A stretch of DNA of 64,000 nucleotides from Rhizobiales bacterium 63-22 (GCA_001898995.1 MKVZ01000016.1:267500-331499); one strand, 5' to 3'. Shown: positions 26,331-34,797, counted from the stretch's first letter. Notes: generated by a model from the sequence alone, not told the origin. Numbers and translations: made by a program.

Positions 26331-27483
26331 TGGCCAACTCCAATATCCGGGCTGCGACCAATTCCACCGGCCCGCGCAGGCGCTCGGCATTCACGACGAT
26401 ATAGCCGCCCGTCACGTCGCCGTTAGCACGATGGTTCAGAAGGCGCTTGAGCGCATAGTAAGGAACGTCGAGGCTTTCCGCGATGGTGATGAAGGTGCGC
26501 CGAAGGTCGTGCAGCGTGAAGCTGACGCCGGACCCCGCGCTGACCCGGAGCAGGAACTTCTTCGTTTCCATCAGGTGCCCCTGTTTACCAGGGCCGGGGA
26601 ACACGAATGCTGACTCGCCCGCGTGCCTTTTGCGCTCCGTCAGCAGGTCCACGAGAAACCCCGACAGAGGCAGGTTCAGCGGATCGCCGTTCTTGGTCTT
26701 GGGCAAGTGAAGCGTCCGGGCGGTTAGGTCCACGTTGTCCCAACGCAGGGCCATCAACTCGCCCCGGCGCATACCCGTAAACAGCGCGGTCAACAGGAAG
26801 TCTCGGGCATAGTCCGGTTCGGCCATCACGGCCTTCCACCACATGGGCAGGTCCAGCGCCGTCACAACTGTTTGCCGACGCTGTTCGCGGTGCCATGCCC
26901 GCGCCTGTGTCAATATCTGCACCGGGTTCGGCGGAAACTCATCATGGGTTGCGGCGGCAAAATTGTAGACCGACCGCAGATGCCGCATCACATTGTTGGC
27001 CGTGGTCTTCCCGATTTCGGCAGAAAGCTCCTGATGCCGTTTCAGCACCATCTGACGGGTGATTTCGTTGATCGGCTTCTTGCGCCATGCCTTGAGGTAT
27101 AGCTTGGTGGTCCTCGTGTAGTTCAGCACCGTATGCGGCGAAAGCTGCGGACGGGCGATGAAGAAGCTGTCGAATGCGTCGGCCAGCGTGACCTTGGCCC
27201 CAACCTCCTTGCGCTTCTCTGCATTCGGGTCGTGGCCTTCCGCCATCTCGGCAAGCAGCGCCATCGCCTTCTTGCGGGCAATTTCCGCCGCGAACACATC
27301 GGCCCGGCCGATGGTCACGCGCCGGGTCTGCCGGTTCACCTGCCCTTCGGCATAGTAGACCTTGGATTGTGTGCCGACGCGAAGACCGAAGCCGGTCAGC
27401 GTGGTGTCACGGTAGAAAACTTGGCCGCTGGCGGGATGGGGGATTTCATCAACTGCGCGGCGGGTGAGACGTAGATTTGGCAT
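26320..27483 (-). CDS. Tyrosine-type site-specific recombinase (P4-type integrase)
   Basis: 387 residues. An N-terminal DUF4102-like arm-binding region (GLRVGTQSKVYYAEGQVNRQTRRVTIGR) is followed by a SAM-like core-binding domain (about 98-190) and the catalytic domain. Catalytic residues are visible: Arg239 (TGMRRGEL), His325 and Arg328 (HDLRRTF), His351 (LNHR) and Tyr361 (GGYIV). It should integrate and excise the surrounding element. It sits in mid-element rather than next to either tRNA-Thr repeat, which suggests a composite or rearranged element, or use of another att site. Confidence 0.92.
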   Translation of the reverse strand: MPNLRLTRRAVDEIPHPASGQVFYRDTTLTGFGLRVGTQSKVYYAEGQVNRQTRRVTIGRADVFAAEIARKKAMALLAEMAEGHDPNAEKRKEVGAKVTLADAFDSFFIARPQLSPHTVLNYTRTTKLYLKAWRKKPINEITRQMVLKRHQELSAEIGKTTANNVMRHLRSVYNFAAATHDEFPPNPVQILTQARAWHREQRRQTVVTALDLPMWWKAVMAEPDYARDFLLTALFTGMRRGELMALRWDNVDLTARTLHLPKTKNGDPLNLPLSGFLVDLLTERKRHAGESAFVFPGPGKQGHLMETKKFLLRVSAGSGVSFTLHDLRRTFITIAESLDVPYYALKRLLNHRANGDVTGGYIVVNAERLRGPVELVAARILELANAK

Positions 27484-27669
27484 TGAGACCTCCTGTTGGC
27501 CTCAACTCAACGTAACGTCAATAACATGAAATTACTAGTGATATCAGAGACTTATGACACAAAAAGAGCTTTGATCCAAAGATAGAAAAACCTGTCCAAC
27601 GCCATCCGATACGCGCACACGCGCGAGCGGACGCAACATGAGCAACAGCAGTTTCAGTTTAGCTATTCG

Positions 27670-27702
27670 GACCAAACCGGAGGCTATTGAGCCTGTTTGG
27701 TC
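27670..27702. other. Bulged hairpin in the gap after the integrase
   Basis: GACCAAAC/GTTTGGTC outer arms and AGGCT/AGCCT inner arms (3-nt bulge) lie between the integrase and the proX-like gene (27484-27720, otherwise without genes). It may end the minus-strand operon or form a recombination structure; no U-tract is visible. Confidence 0.4.
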
Positions 27703-27720
27703 GGCCAAAGCTAGCTATGG

Positions 27721-28263
27721 TCAACTGCTTGCAATGGATGCGTTGAAGTCCACCAACATGGGTTCGCGATCACAAGATCGAATGAAGGCCAGCAATTCGT
27801 AGGGCTTGAGGCCGATGCTCTCCGTGTTGATCAAGGGATGAAAGTTGACCTGTTTAGCGTCGAGCAGCGAAGCGTCGAGCACGGCGGTAACTGCTCTGTT
27901 CCTGTCGTTGATCAGGCCGAGCGGGGTCAGCGCACCCGGCTGGACACCGAGCAATTCGACCATACGCTCCGCCGGTGCGAAGCCTAGACGCCCGTTCGCG
28001 CCGACTAAGGTATGAAGTGTCTTGAGGTCGAGCGCCTGATCCTCGTGGATCGAGAACAGGAACAGCCGACCCTTCTTGTCCCGCAAGAGCAGATTCTTGG
28101 TGAAGGTGCCGACCATCGCACCGCGAAGGCGCTTGCCTTCCTCGACGGTTTCATGGGCGGGGTATGGCACAACAGCCGCAGTGATTCCCAGATTTGCCAG
28201 ATGGCAGAACAGGCGCTCACGTGCTTCGAGGTCTGGTTCGACCGGCAAGTTGTCGCTCATCAT
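27721..28263 (-). CDS. ProX/YbaK-type aminoacyl-tRNA deacylase (Ala-tRNAPro editing)
   Basis: 180 residues starting MMSDNLPVEPD. YbaK/EbsC/ProX fold: VVPYPAHETVEEGKRLRGAMVGTFTKNLLLRDKK contains the conserved Lys of the deacylase pocket, and LGVQPGALTPLGLINDRNRAV matches the ProXp-ala signature GxVTPFGLxND. It hydrolyses mischarged Ala-tRNA(Pro). It is the last gene of a four-gene minus-strand operon controlled from 30.35 kb; the link with a sulfur-type regulator is unusual. Family is certain; the exact tRNA is inferred. Confidence 0.87.
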   Translation of the reverse strand: MMSDNLPVEPDLEARERLFCHLANLGITAAVVPYPAHETVEEGKRLRGAMVGTFTKNLLLRDKKGRLFLFSIHEDQALDLKTLHTLVGANGRLGFAPAERMVELLGVQPGALTPLGLINDRNRAVTAVLDASLLDAKQVNFHPLINTESIGLKPYELLAFIRSCDREPMLVDFNASIASS

Positions 28264-28296
28264 TGGTCCTCGAGAGGAAAGGGGCAGGCGGTTGCC

Positions 28297-28776
28297 TCAG
28301 GCTTTGATTTCGATTGCGCACATTTCGCCTCTGGCGCACTCCTCGCCGCCAGCATGAAGCGCGAGCGACACGAACGCCTTGCGACCCTCAATCGACGTGA
28401 GCGCCCCGGTGACTAGCAGTTCCGTGCCGAGTGGCGTCGGTCTGCGATAGTCGATATGCAGCGACGCGGTCACAAAGCGGATCACGGCCCCTTCATCGCC
28501 CATCACGCGACCGCGATTGCGATAGGCGAAGGCGGCGGCCGACGCTGTTCCATGACAGTCCAGCAGCGAGGCGATCATTCCGCCATAGACGTTACCCGGA
28601 ACGCCGCCGCTGTAGCGGCCATCCGGGGTGAACCGGGCCTCGGTGCGGTCTCCGCGCAAATAGCTCTTGAGCTTGAGGCCGTGCGGGTTCGACGGACCGC
28701 AGCCGAAGCAATGGGCGAATTTGGGCGGGTAGTAATCTTGGATAGCCTTTTCGCTCTTGGGAAAGGACTGGCTCAT
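28297..28776 (-). CDS. PaaI-like hotdog-fold thioesterase
   Basis: 159 residues starting MSQSFPKSEKAIQDYYPPK, where the ATG overlaps the MFS stop (ATGA, 28773-28776). Hotdog signature: FAHCFGCGPSNPHGLKL, GVPGNVYGGMIASLLDCHGTASAA (the catalytic-type Gly/Asp region), and HIDYRRPTPLGTELLV. The Cys pair HCFGCG near the start is typical of this thioesterase subgroup and could bind metal. The substrate is likely an acyl-CoA or other thioester, but is not determinable. Confidence 0.83.
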   Translation of the reverse strand: MSQSFPKSEKAIQDYYPPKFAHCFGCGPSNPHGLKLKSYLRGDRTEARFTPDGRYSGGVPGNVYGGMIASLLDCHGTASAAAFAYRNRGRVMGDEGAVIRFVTASLHIDYRRPTPLGTELLVTGALTSIEGRKAFVSLALHAGGEECARGEMCAIEIKA

Positions 28777-29966
28777 GCCGACACCGGAAGCCGCTTCCGC
28801 TTGTGCCAGCCAAGCCAGACCAGAGCGAGGGCCGCCAGACCGAGCCAAGGCAGCAATAGGGTGTTGAGCATCTGCCAGCCGAACGTCTGGAGCAACGCGG
28901 CGGCGCTGAACGAGGAGGCGAGGCCCACGGCAAAGATGGTCATGTCGTTGGTCGCCTGCGCCTTGCCACGCTCCATCGCCGTGTAAGTGGTCGTCAGCAG
29001 CGTCGTGCCGCCGATATAGAGGAAGTTCCAGCCGACGCCGAGCAGGATCAGGGCGCTTGCAAAAGAGCCGAAGCCAGTGCCGGTGAGCGTCATCAGCACA
29101 TGGCCCGCCAGAATCAGCACGCCGGTAAACATGATCCTGAGCACGCCGAAGCGGGCGATCAGCGATCCGGTGATGAAGGACGGCAGGAACATGCCGAGCA
29201 CATGAAGCTGGATGACGGTAGCGGCGGTTGGAAGGTCGTGGTGGTGATGGACCATAGCCAGCGGCGTCGCGGTCATGGCGAGGATCATGATGCCGTAACC
29301 CGTCGCCGCGCCGAACAGCGCCACCAGATAAGCCGGCTGCAAGACGATTGCGGACAAGGGGCGGCCCGTCTCCGACGCTCCTGCCTCCACCTTCGGCGCG
29401 GGAACCCGTAGACCGGCAAGCACGCCTGCGCCAGCGAACGACACCAGCGCCATCAGCAGGAAGGAACCGGCATATTCGGCCGGGAACAGGTTCGCGCCGT
29501 AGCGGCCAACCAATGGCCCGGCGAGCGCGGCTACGACGCCGCCGGCCATGACCAGCGAAATCGCGCGCGGCCGGAAGGCGTCATCGGCAACCTCGCCTGC
29601 CGCGAAACGATAGAACTGCGCGAACGCCTGATAGGCACCGACGAGGAAGGTTCCAAAGGAGAGCAGCAGCAGCGAACCAATCCAGATGCCGGCCGCACCA
29701 GCGATGCCGCCCACGACGCCGAGCAGCGCGCCGAGCATGAAGCCCGCCCGCCTGCCGACCCGCGTCATCCACATCGAAGCGGGGAAGGTCGCGGCGGCGG
29801 TCCCGAGGAACATGGCCGCTATCGGCATGGTGGCGAGTTCCGGTCGCGAGGCGATGTGGCCACCCGCCAGCCCGCCCACGGTCATCACCATCACCGAGGC
29901 CGTCTGGAACAGCGCCTGTGCGCTGGCGAGCAGAAAGACCTGCTTGTGCATGGAAGAACGGAGCAT
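28773..29966 (-). CDS. MFS transporter, 12-helix type
   Basis: 397 residues with about 12 hydrophobic helices. FPASMWMTRVGRRAGFMLG is motif A between helices 2 and 3. A His run (MVHHHHDLPTAATV) sits in the central region before helix 7. Its start shares a base with the DsrE stop and its end overlaps the thioesterase start, so all are co-translated. Under ArsR-rhodanese control it may export a sulfur compound or another toxic solute, but the substrate is unknown. Confidence 0.83.
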   Translation of the reverse strand: MLRSSMHKQVFLLASAQALFQTASVMVMTVGGLAGGHIASRPELATMPIAAMFLGTAAATFPASMWMTRVGRRAGFMLGALLGVVGGIAGAAGIWIGSLLLLSFGTFLVGAYQAFAQFYRFAAGEVADDAFRPRAISLVMAGGVVAALAGPLVGRYGANLFPAEYAGSFLLMALVSFAGAGVLAGLRVPAPKVEAGASETGRPLSAIVLQPAYLVALFGAATGYGIMILAMTATPLAMVHHHHDLPTAATVIQLHVLGMFLPSFITGSLIARFGVLRIMFTGVLILAGHVLMTLTGTGFGSFASALILLGVGWNFLYIGGTTLLTTTYTAMERGKAQATNDMTIFAVGLASSFSAAALLQTFGWQMLNTLLLPWLGLAALALVWLGWHKRKRLPVSA

Positions 29967-30319
29967 CAGAACACCAGCACCTTGTCGGCTGCGATGGTGG
30001 TTGCCGCCAGTTCATCCATCGTGCTGCGCCGGACGCCTTCCATCATATCGGCTTCCGACAGGCCGCGCGCATCCATGCAGGTGCCGCACAGCAGGACTTC
30101 GCCCTTGCCTGAAAGCACGCGCTTCAACATCCGCTCCATGTTGTAGTAGCCGTCCGGCGTCTTTTGTCCGGCCTTTGCCGCAATCACGGCGTCGGCCATC
30201 AGGAACACCGTCACGGCATTTCCGGCGTCCGCCTTCACGAGCGCATGGGCCAGCCGCAGGCCGTTGTAGCAACGCTCCGTGCCGTAAGGAGGATCGTTGA
30301 GAATGAGGAGTGCTTTCAC
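29966..30319 (-). CDS. DsrE/DsrF-like family protein
   Basis: 117 residues, the full length of the DsrE fold (Rossmann-like). MKALLILNDPPYGTERCYNGLRLA is the first strand-helix unit, and VLLCGTCMDARGLSE carries the conserved Cys pair (CGTC) where DsrE/TusD proteins bind persulfide. This implies sulfur relay or persulfide binding in the cytoplasm. It is the first gene of the minus-strand operon, 40 bp from the palindrome at 30359 and divergent from the ArsR-rhodanese gene. Confidence 0.85.
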   Translation of the reverse strand: MKALLILNDPPYGTERCYNGLRLAHALVKADAGNAVTVFLMADAVIAAKAGQKTPDGYYNMERMLKRVLSGKGEVLLCGTCMDARGLSEADMMEGVRRSTMDELAATTIAADKVLVF

Positions 30320-30358
30320 GACGACGTTGCCCCTCCTTGGAGCAATATGCTATTCTAT

Positions 30359-30378
30359 ATTCAATAACTCTATTGAAT
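30359..30378. promoter_or_regulatory. Perfect palindromic operator between dsrE-like and arsR-rhodanese genes
   Basis: ATTCAATAACTCTATTGAAT has perfect 8-bp arms in the 82-bp divergent promoter region. AT-rich palindromes of this type are bound by ArsR-family repressors, including the sulfide-responsive BigR/SqrR group. It probably represses both directions until the regulator is modified. Confidence 0.7.
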
Positions 30379-30401
30379 GAATTAGCGTCGATCCGGCCAC
30401 C

Positions 30402-31082
30402 ATGTCAATCCACAATCCGAAACAGGCTCTCTACGAGCAGTTCGCCACGGTGGCGAAGGCACTCGGCAATGCTCAGCGGCTCGAACTCATCGAGCATCTG
30501 GCTCAGGGACCGCGCAGCGTGGATGCACTGGCGACCAAGATGGGTCTGCCGATTGCGAACGTCTCGCAGCACCTTCAGGCAATGCGCCGGGCGGGACTGG
30601 TGACATCCGAGCGCGACGGCAAGTTCGTGAACTATCGCTTGGCGGACGAGAGCGTGCTTGCCGCCTTCGCAGCCATCCGCGCCGTAGCGGAGCGCCACTC
30701 GGCGGACGTGGAGCGCGTCGTGCGTGACTGGTTCCGCCGCCGCGACGACATGGAGCCAGTCTCGCGCGAGGAGTTGGCCTCACGCATCGAGGCCGGGCTC
30801 GTCACCGTCATCGACGTGCGCCCGGCAGATGAGTTCGCTCTAGGCCATCTTCCCGGTGCGATGAATGTGCCGTTGGCGGAACTTGGCGAGAGGCTTGCAG
30901 GGTTCGACGCCGCGCGAGAGATCGTGGCCTATTGCCGTGGAGCTTGGTGCGTCATGTCGTTCGAGGCCGTTGCCGAACTGCGAAAGCTAGGGTTCAACGC
31001 CCGCCGGCTGGAAGATGGCTTGCCCGAGTGGAAAGCAGCCGGTCTGGAAGTCGAGACCACTGGCACCGCGACCTTCCTCTAG
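30402..31082 (+). CDS. ArsR-family regulator fused to a rhodanese domain
   Basis: 226 residues. An N-terminal winged HTH (about 10-95) has LGNAQRLELIEHLAQGPRSVDALATKMGLPIANVSQHLQAMRRAGLV as the ArsR recognition unit. A C-terminal rhodanese domain (about 120-220) has DVRPADEFALGHLPGAMNVP and the active loop AYCRGAWCVMS, with the sulfur-accepting Cys first. This fusion joins a DNA switch to a persulfide-carrying enzyme, so the repressor probably senses reactive sulfur through its own rhodanese Cys. It lies divergent to the dsrE-mfs-thioesterase-proX operon. Confidence 0.88.
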   Translation: MSIHNPKQALYEQFATVAKALGNAQRLELIEHLAQGPRSVDALATKMGLPIANVSQHLQAMRRAGLVTSERDGKFVNYRLADESVLAAFAAIRAVAERHSADVERVVRDWFRRRDDMEPVSREELASRIEAGLVTVIDVRPADEFALGHLPGAMNVPLAELGERLAGFDAAREIVAYCRGAWCVMSFEAVAELRKLGFNARRLEDGLPEWKAAGLEVETTGTATFL

Positions 31083-31320
31083 AGTGTGAAGGCACTGGAG
31101 GCAGCCGAGACAACCGGAGCCCCTCCCCCGCCTGATCACTGAAACCCGTTGATAGGGGGAGGTCCCACGGGCGGAAATGCAAATTAGTAGGGCAGATCGG
31201 GATCTGTAGGGTTCTAGTAGTGTCGCGGGGTGAAAAGGGTGGCAACGAGGTGACACGCTGTGCTATCTTTCCCACTATGAAAGTGGAGTCGAGCCAAAGG
31301 CTTGTGCAACGGCGTCCAGC

Positions 31321-31346
31321 CAGATAGTAGATCATCTAACTATCTG
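31321..31346. other. Palindrome next to the right attachment site
   Basis: CAGATAGT and ACTATCTG are perfect 8-bp arms separated by 10 bp, located 18 bp before the 19-bp att repeat. This spacing fits an arm or accessory site for the integrase. The rest of 31083-31364 has no gene. Confidence 0.4.
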
Positions 31347-31364
31347 ATATCATTATGAAAAACA

Positions 31365-31410
31365 ATTCGTAATGATGGGGTCGCGTGTTCGAGTCACGCA
31401 AGCGGCACCA
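31365..31410 (+). pseudogene. 3' fragment of tRNA-Thr with right attachment-site core
   Basis: This begins with the 19-bp core ATTCGTAATGATGGGGTCG and continues through a T-arm GCGTG-TTCGAGT-CACGC, the acceptor 3' strand AAGCGGC and ACCA. It lacks a 5' half. Joined to the 5' half at 20464-20502 it would rebuild a complete tRNA-Thr(CGT), so these two are most likely the halves of the original chromosomal gene. Confidence 0.8.
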
Positions 31411-31560
31411 CTTCCTCATAAAAATCAGCACGATAAAAGAAATTCCTCATGGGAATTGTTGGCTCCATGGCCTTGCCGCCATGCATATGCGGGCGCTATA
31501 CGATAGAGATGTATCGGCCGAACAGCCCGGCCGGCTTTTTGAAAACAAGAGAACCGCACA

Positions 31561-32358
31561 ATGAAACTCGGCTTTATCGGGACCGGCGTGATTACCGAGG
31601 CAATCGTGACGGGATTGCTGCGTGCAAACGCGGATATCGACCGGATCATCGTCTCGGAGCGCACCAGGGAAACCTCGCACAGGCTGGCGGCGCTTTCTCC
31701 GAAAATATCCATCGACGGGAACAACCAGTCGATCATCGATAAATCGGATATCGTCGTGCTCGCCGTTCGCCCGCAGATCGCGCAAGACGTTCTCACCGGC
31801 CTCGATATTCCCGAACACAAGCAGGTGGTCAGCCTGATCGCCGCGCTGGCAACCGAAACGCTGCAAGGCTGGCTCGGAACGAGCGCCACCATCGTACGCG
31901 CGATTCCCCTCCCCGCCGTCGCCGAACTCAAGGGCGTGACGGTGGTTTATCCGGCAACGGATGCCGCATTGCGGCTTTTTAGGCCGCTCGGCCCGGTGGT
32001 CTCCGCAACCACCGTCGGCGAATTCGACACCTACGCCGTCGGCAGCGCGCTCATGGGCACCTATTTCGGGCTGCTGGAAGAAGTATCGCGCTGGATGCAG
32101 CGGGCCGGAGCCGACGCCGAGGGCGCACAGACCTATCTCAAATATATGTTCCTCGGTCTGGCCAACACCGCCAAAGACAGTTCGGACACGTTCGACGCGT
32201 TGCGCATCGGTCATTCCACGCCGAAGGGACTCAACGAGTACGCCTTCGAGGTGTTCGCCGAAGAAGGCGGCCTCAAGGCCGTGGACACCGCCCTCGACAA
32301 GCTCCTGTGCCGCTTCGCCGGACAGGACTTCCTGAAGACCGCCCCGTCCAAAGGCTGA
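31561..32358 (+). CDS. Pyrroline-5-carboxylate reductase family protein
   Basis: 265 residues. NAD(P)-binding GFIGTGVITEAIVTGLL at the N-terminus, DIVVLAVRPQIAQDVL in the middle, IVRAIPLPAVAELKGVTVVYP and a helical ProC dimerisation domain at the C-terminus. ProC reduces pyrroline-5-carboxylate to proline. Differences such as AIPLPAV in place of the usual RxMPN motif suggest a paralogue with another substrate. It is the first chromosomal gene right of the tRNA-Thr element. Confidence 0.75.
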   Translation: MKLGFIGTGVITEAIVTGLLRANADIDRIIVSERTRETSHRLAALSPKISIDGNNQSIIDKSDIVVLAVRPQIAQDVLTGLDIPEHKQVVSLIAALATETLQGWLGTSATIVRAIPLPAVAELKGVTVVYPATDAALRLFRPLGPVVSATTVGEFDTYAVGSALMGTYFGLLEEVSRWMQRAGADAEGAQTYLKYMFLGLANTAKDSSDTFDALRIGHSTPKGLNEYAFEVFAEEGGLKAVDTALDKLLCRFAGQDFLKTAPSKG

Positions 32359-32374
32359 CCGGCGTAAGCCTTCT

Positions 32375-34021
32375 TCAGCGCGGGTCGGCGCGGAAACGCG
32401 GCCTTGTGTCGTTGCGTTCCCATGCAAAGACGGCGGGCGGCAGCGGGTCGAGGCCGCGGATCATGTCCGATCCCTTTTCGCCCACCATGATGGTCGGCGC
32501 GTTGGTGTTGCAGGACGGCACGCGCGGCATGACCGAGCTGTCGCAGACGCGAAGCCCCTCCAGCCCGCGCACCTTCAGTTGAAGGTCCACCACCGCGTCC
32601 GCGCCGGTCCCCATCTTGCAGGTGCCGACCGGGTGATGGTCGGTCTTGGCGTTGGCGCAGCCATATTCGAACAGGTCCTCGTCCGTGACCGCATGCGGCC
32701 CCGGCAGGCGCTCGGCCAGCACGAAGGGTTTCAGCGCGGCCTGCTGCATGATCTCGCGCGCGATCTTCAGGCCCTCGATGGACATGGCGCGGTCATGCGG
32801 GTCTTCCCAGTAGTTCGGGTCGATCAGCGGGGCCGCCGCCGGATCGGCGGAGGCGAGCCTCACCGTGCCGCGCGAGCGCGGATGCAGATAGGCGGAATTG
32901 AGCGTCACGCCGGCGTTTTTCAGCTTGGCCACCCCCGCCTCGATGCCGGAGCCGAGGCCGAGATGGAACTGGATGTCGGGCGAGCGCGCCTCCGGGTCGG
33001 CGTACCAGAAGCCGCCGGTTTCGAACAGGCTCGACGCCACCGGCCCGGAGCGGAACAGCACATATTGCAGCCCGGCGGACAGCGTTCGGTGCAGCTTGGC
33101 GACATTGTCATAGGTGTGGTCGCCGGTGCATTCGCAGATCACGAACAGGTCGAGATGGTCCTGCATGTTGCCGCCGACGCCGGGCAGGTCGTGCTTCACC
33201 TCGACGCCGACCGAACGCAGATGACCGGCCGGGCCGATGCCCGATTGCAGCAAAAGCTTCGGCGAGCCGATGGCCCCCGACGCCACCAGCACCTCGCGGT
33301 CGGCGCGCAGAACCTCGCCGCTCGTCAGCGTAACGCCGGTGGCGCGGTTTCCTTCCAGCGTGATGGTCCGCACCGGCGCGTTCATACGCAGGGTGAGGTT
33401 CTTGCGGTCCTTGATCGGCGAAAGGTAGGCGAGCGAGGCGGAGGAGCGCCGCCGGTCGCGCTGCGTCAACTGGTAGAAGCCGACGCCGGCCTGCTCGCGA
33501 CCGTTGAAATCGTGGTTGTAGGGGATGCCCAGCTCCTGCCCGGCGCGGATATAGGCGTCGCAGATCGGCAACGCCGACACCGGCATGGAGACGCCGAGCG
33601 GCCCGCCATAGGCGTGGTAATCGTCGGCGAAGCGCTGGTTGTCCTCGGCGCGCTTGAAATAGGGCAGCACGCTGCGATAGTCCCAGCCCTCGCAGCCTTC
33701 CTCGCTGGCCCAGAGGTCGTAATCGACCGCGTTGCCGCGCGTGTAAAGCTGGGCGTTGATCGAGGAGCCGCCGCCGATCACCTTGGCCTGCGTATAGCGC
33801 AGCACGCGGCCCTTCATGTGCTTCTGCGGCACAGTTTCCCAGCCCCAGCTCGCCACGCCCTTGGTCATTTTGGCGAAGCCCGCCGGCATGTGGAACAGCG
33901 GGTTCCAGTCGCTGCCGCCCGCCTCCAGCAACAGCACTTTTATCGAAGCGTCCTCGCTCAGCCGGTTGGCGAGAACGCAGCCGGCCGGCCCGCCGCCGAC
34001 GATGATGTAATCATAAGCCAT
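32375..34021 (-). CDS. GMC-family FAD oxidoreductase (choline dehydrogenase-like)
   Basis: 548 residues. FAD-binding YIIVGGGPAGCVLANRLSED at the N-terminus, GMC signature 1 around KVIGGGSSINAQLYTRGN, signature 2 SGAIGSPKLLLQSGIGP, and the C-terminal catalytic pair in DHHPVGTCKMG and NTNAPTIMVGEKGSDMI. It oxidises an alcohol to an aldehyde. As the last gene of the LacI-region cluster and next to an aldehyde dehydrogenase, it probably performs an early step in breaking down an unknown alcohol or polyol. It is not adjacent to betaine genes, so a choline substrate is unlikely. Confidence 0.85.
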   Translation of the reverse strand: MAYDYIIVGGGPAGCVLANRLSEDASIKVLLLEAGGSDWNPLFHMPAGFAKMTKGVASWGWETVPQKHMKGRVLRYTQAKVIGGGSSINAQLYTRGNAVDYDLWASEEGCEGWDYRSVLPYFKRAEDNQRFADDYHAYGGPLGVSMPVSALPICDAYIRAGQELGIPYNHDFNGREQAGVGFYQLTQRDRRRSSASLAYLSPIKDRKNLTLRMNAPVRTITLEGNRATGVTLTSGEVLRADREVLVASGAIGSPKLLLQSGIGPAGHLRSVGVEVKHDLPGVGGNMQDHLDLFVICECTGDHTYDNVAKLHRTLSAGLQYVLFRSGPVASSLFETGGFWYADPEARSPDIQFHLGLGSGIEAGVAKLKNAGVTLNSAYLHPRSRGTVRLASADPAAAPLIDPNYWEDPHDRAMSIEGLKIAREIMQQAALKPFVLAERLPGPHAVTDEDLFEYGCANAKTDHHPVGTCKMGTGADAVVDLQLKVRGLEGLRVCDSSVMPRVPSCNTNAPTIMVGEKGSDMIRGLDPLPPAVFAWERNDTRPRFRADPR

Positions 34022-34035
34022 GGGTTGGTTGCTCC

Positions 34036-34797
34036 CTAAAGCTTCGCAATGCTGAGTCCGCCGTCGGCGTGGATCGCCGATCCGGTAGCGAAGGCGAAAT
34101 CGCCGCCGGCGAGCGCCGCGACGATGCAGCCCACGTCGCCCGCTTCGCCCCAGCGCTTCATCGGCACGAGGCCGTCCGCGATCAGCCCGTCATAACGGGC
34201 GGAAACCTTGGCCGTCATGTCGGTGCGGATGATGCCGGGCCGCACCTCGAACACGCCGATACCGGCCTCCGCCAGCCGCAGCGCCAGCCCCTGCACGAAG
34301 GCCGTCAGCCCCGCCTTGCTGATGCAGTAATCGAACCGTTCCGGCGAGGTCATCACCGACGACACCGAACTGATGGTGACGATGCTGCGCGGGAAAACCG
34401 GCGCGGCGGCCAGCATGGCGCGTGCCACGCTTTGGGTGAAAAACACCGTGCCGCGCAGGTTCACCTGCATGATGGCGTCGAAATTCTCCGGCTTGAGGTC
34501 GAGGAAATCGCCGCGCGCCACAGCGCCCATGCCGGCGTTGTTGACAAGGCAATCGATCCCGCCGAACGCCTGCACGATGGCGGAAACGGTCGCCTCATGC
34601 GTCTCCACCGCCGCGAGATCGCTCTGGAAGAAGGCCACCTTCGCGCCGCCCGCGCGCAAGGATTCCGCCGCGCCTTCGTCCAGCTCGCGGTCGGTGATCG
34701 CGAGATCGAAGCCTTTCTCAATAAGGCTTTTCGCAATGGCGAAGCCGATGCCGCGCCGCGCGCCGGTCACCAGCGCCACGGGTTTCTGACGGCTCAT
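34036..34797 (-). CDS. Short-chain dehydrogenase/reductase (FabG-like, 3-ketoacyl reductase annotated)
   Basis: 253 residues. The Rossmann motif TGARRGIGFAIA, NNAG in LVNNAGMGAVARGD, catalytic Ser in TISSVSS and YCISK (YxxxK) are complete, and RPGIIRTDM follows. It uses NAD(P)H to interconvert a ketone and an alcohol. The start overlaps the upstream GMC gene (ATGA, 34794-34797), so it works in the same catabolic pathway. Confidence 0.85.
   Translation of the reverse strand: MSRQKPVALVTGARRGIGFAIAKSLIEKGFDLAITDRELDEGAAESLRAGGAKVAFFQSDLAAVETHEATVSAIVQAFGGIDCLVNNAGMGAVARGDFLDLKPENFDAIMQVNLRGTVFFTQSVARAMLAAAPVFPRSIVTISSVSSVMTSPERFDYCISKAGLTAFVQGLALRLAEAGIGVFEVRPGIIRTDMTAKVSARYDGLIADGLVPMKRWGEAGDVGCIVAALAGGDFAFATGSAIHADGGLSIAKL

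Noticed and set aside
27484..27720. Attachment site next to the integrase gene
   Set aside because: No copy of the 19-bp tRNA-Thr core or another tRNA end is present there; only a bulged hairpin is visible, so it was not called an att site.
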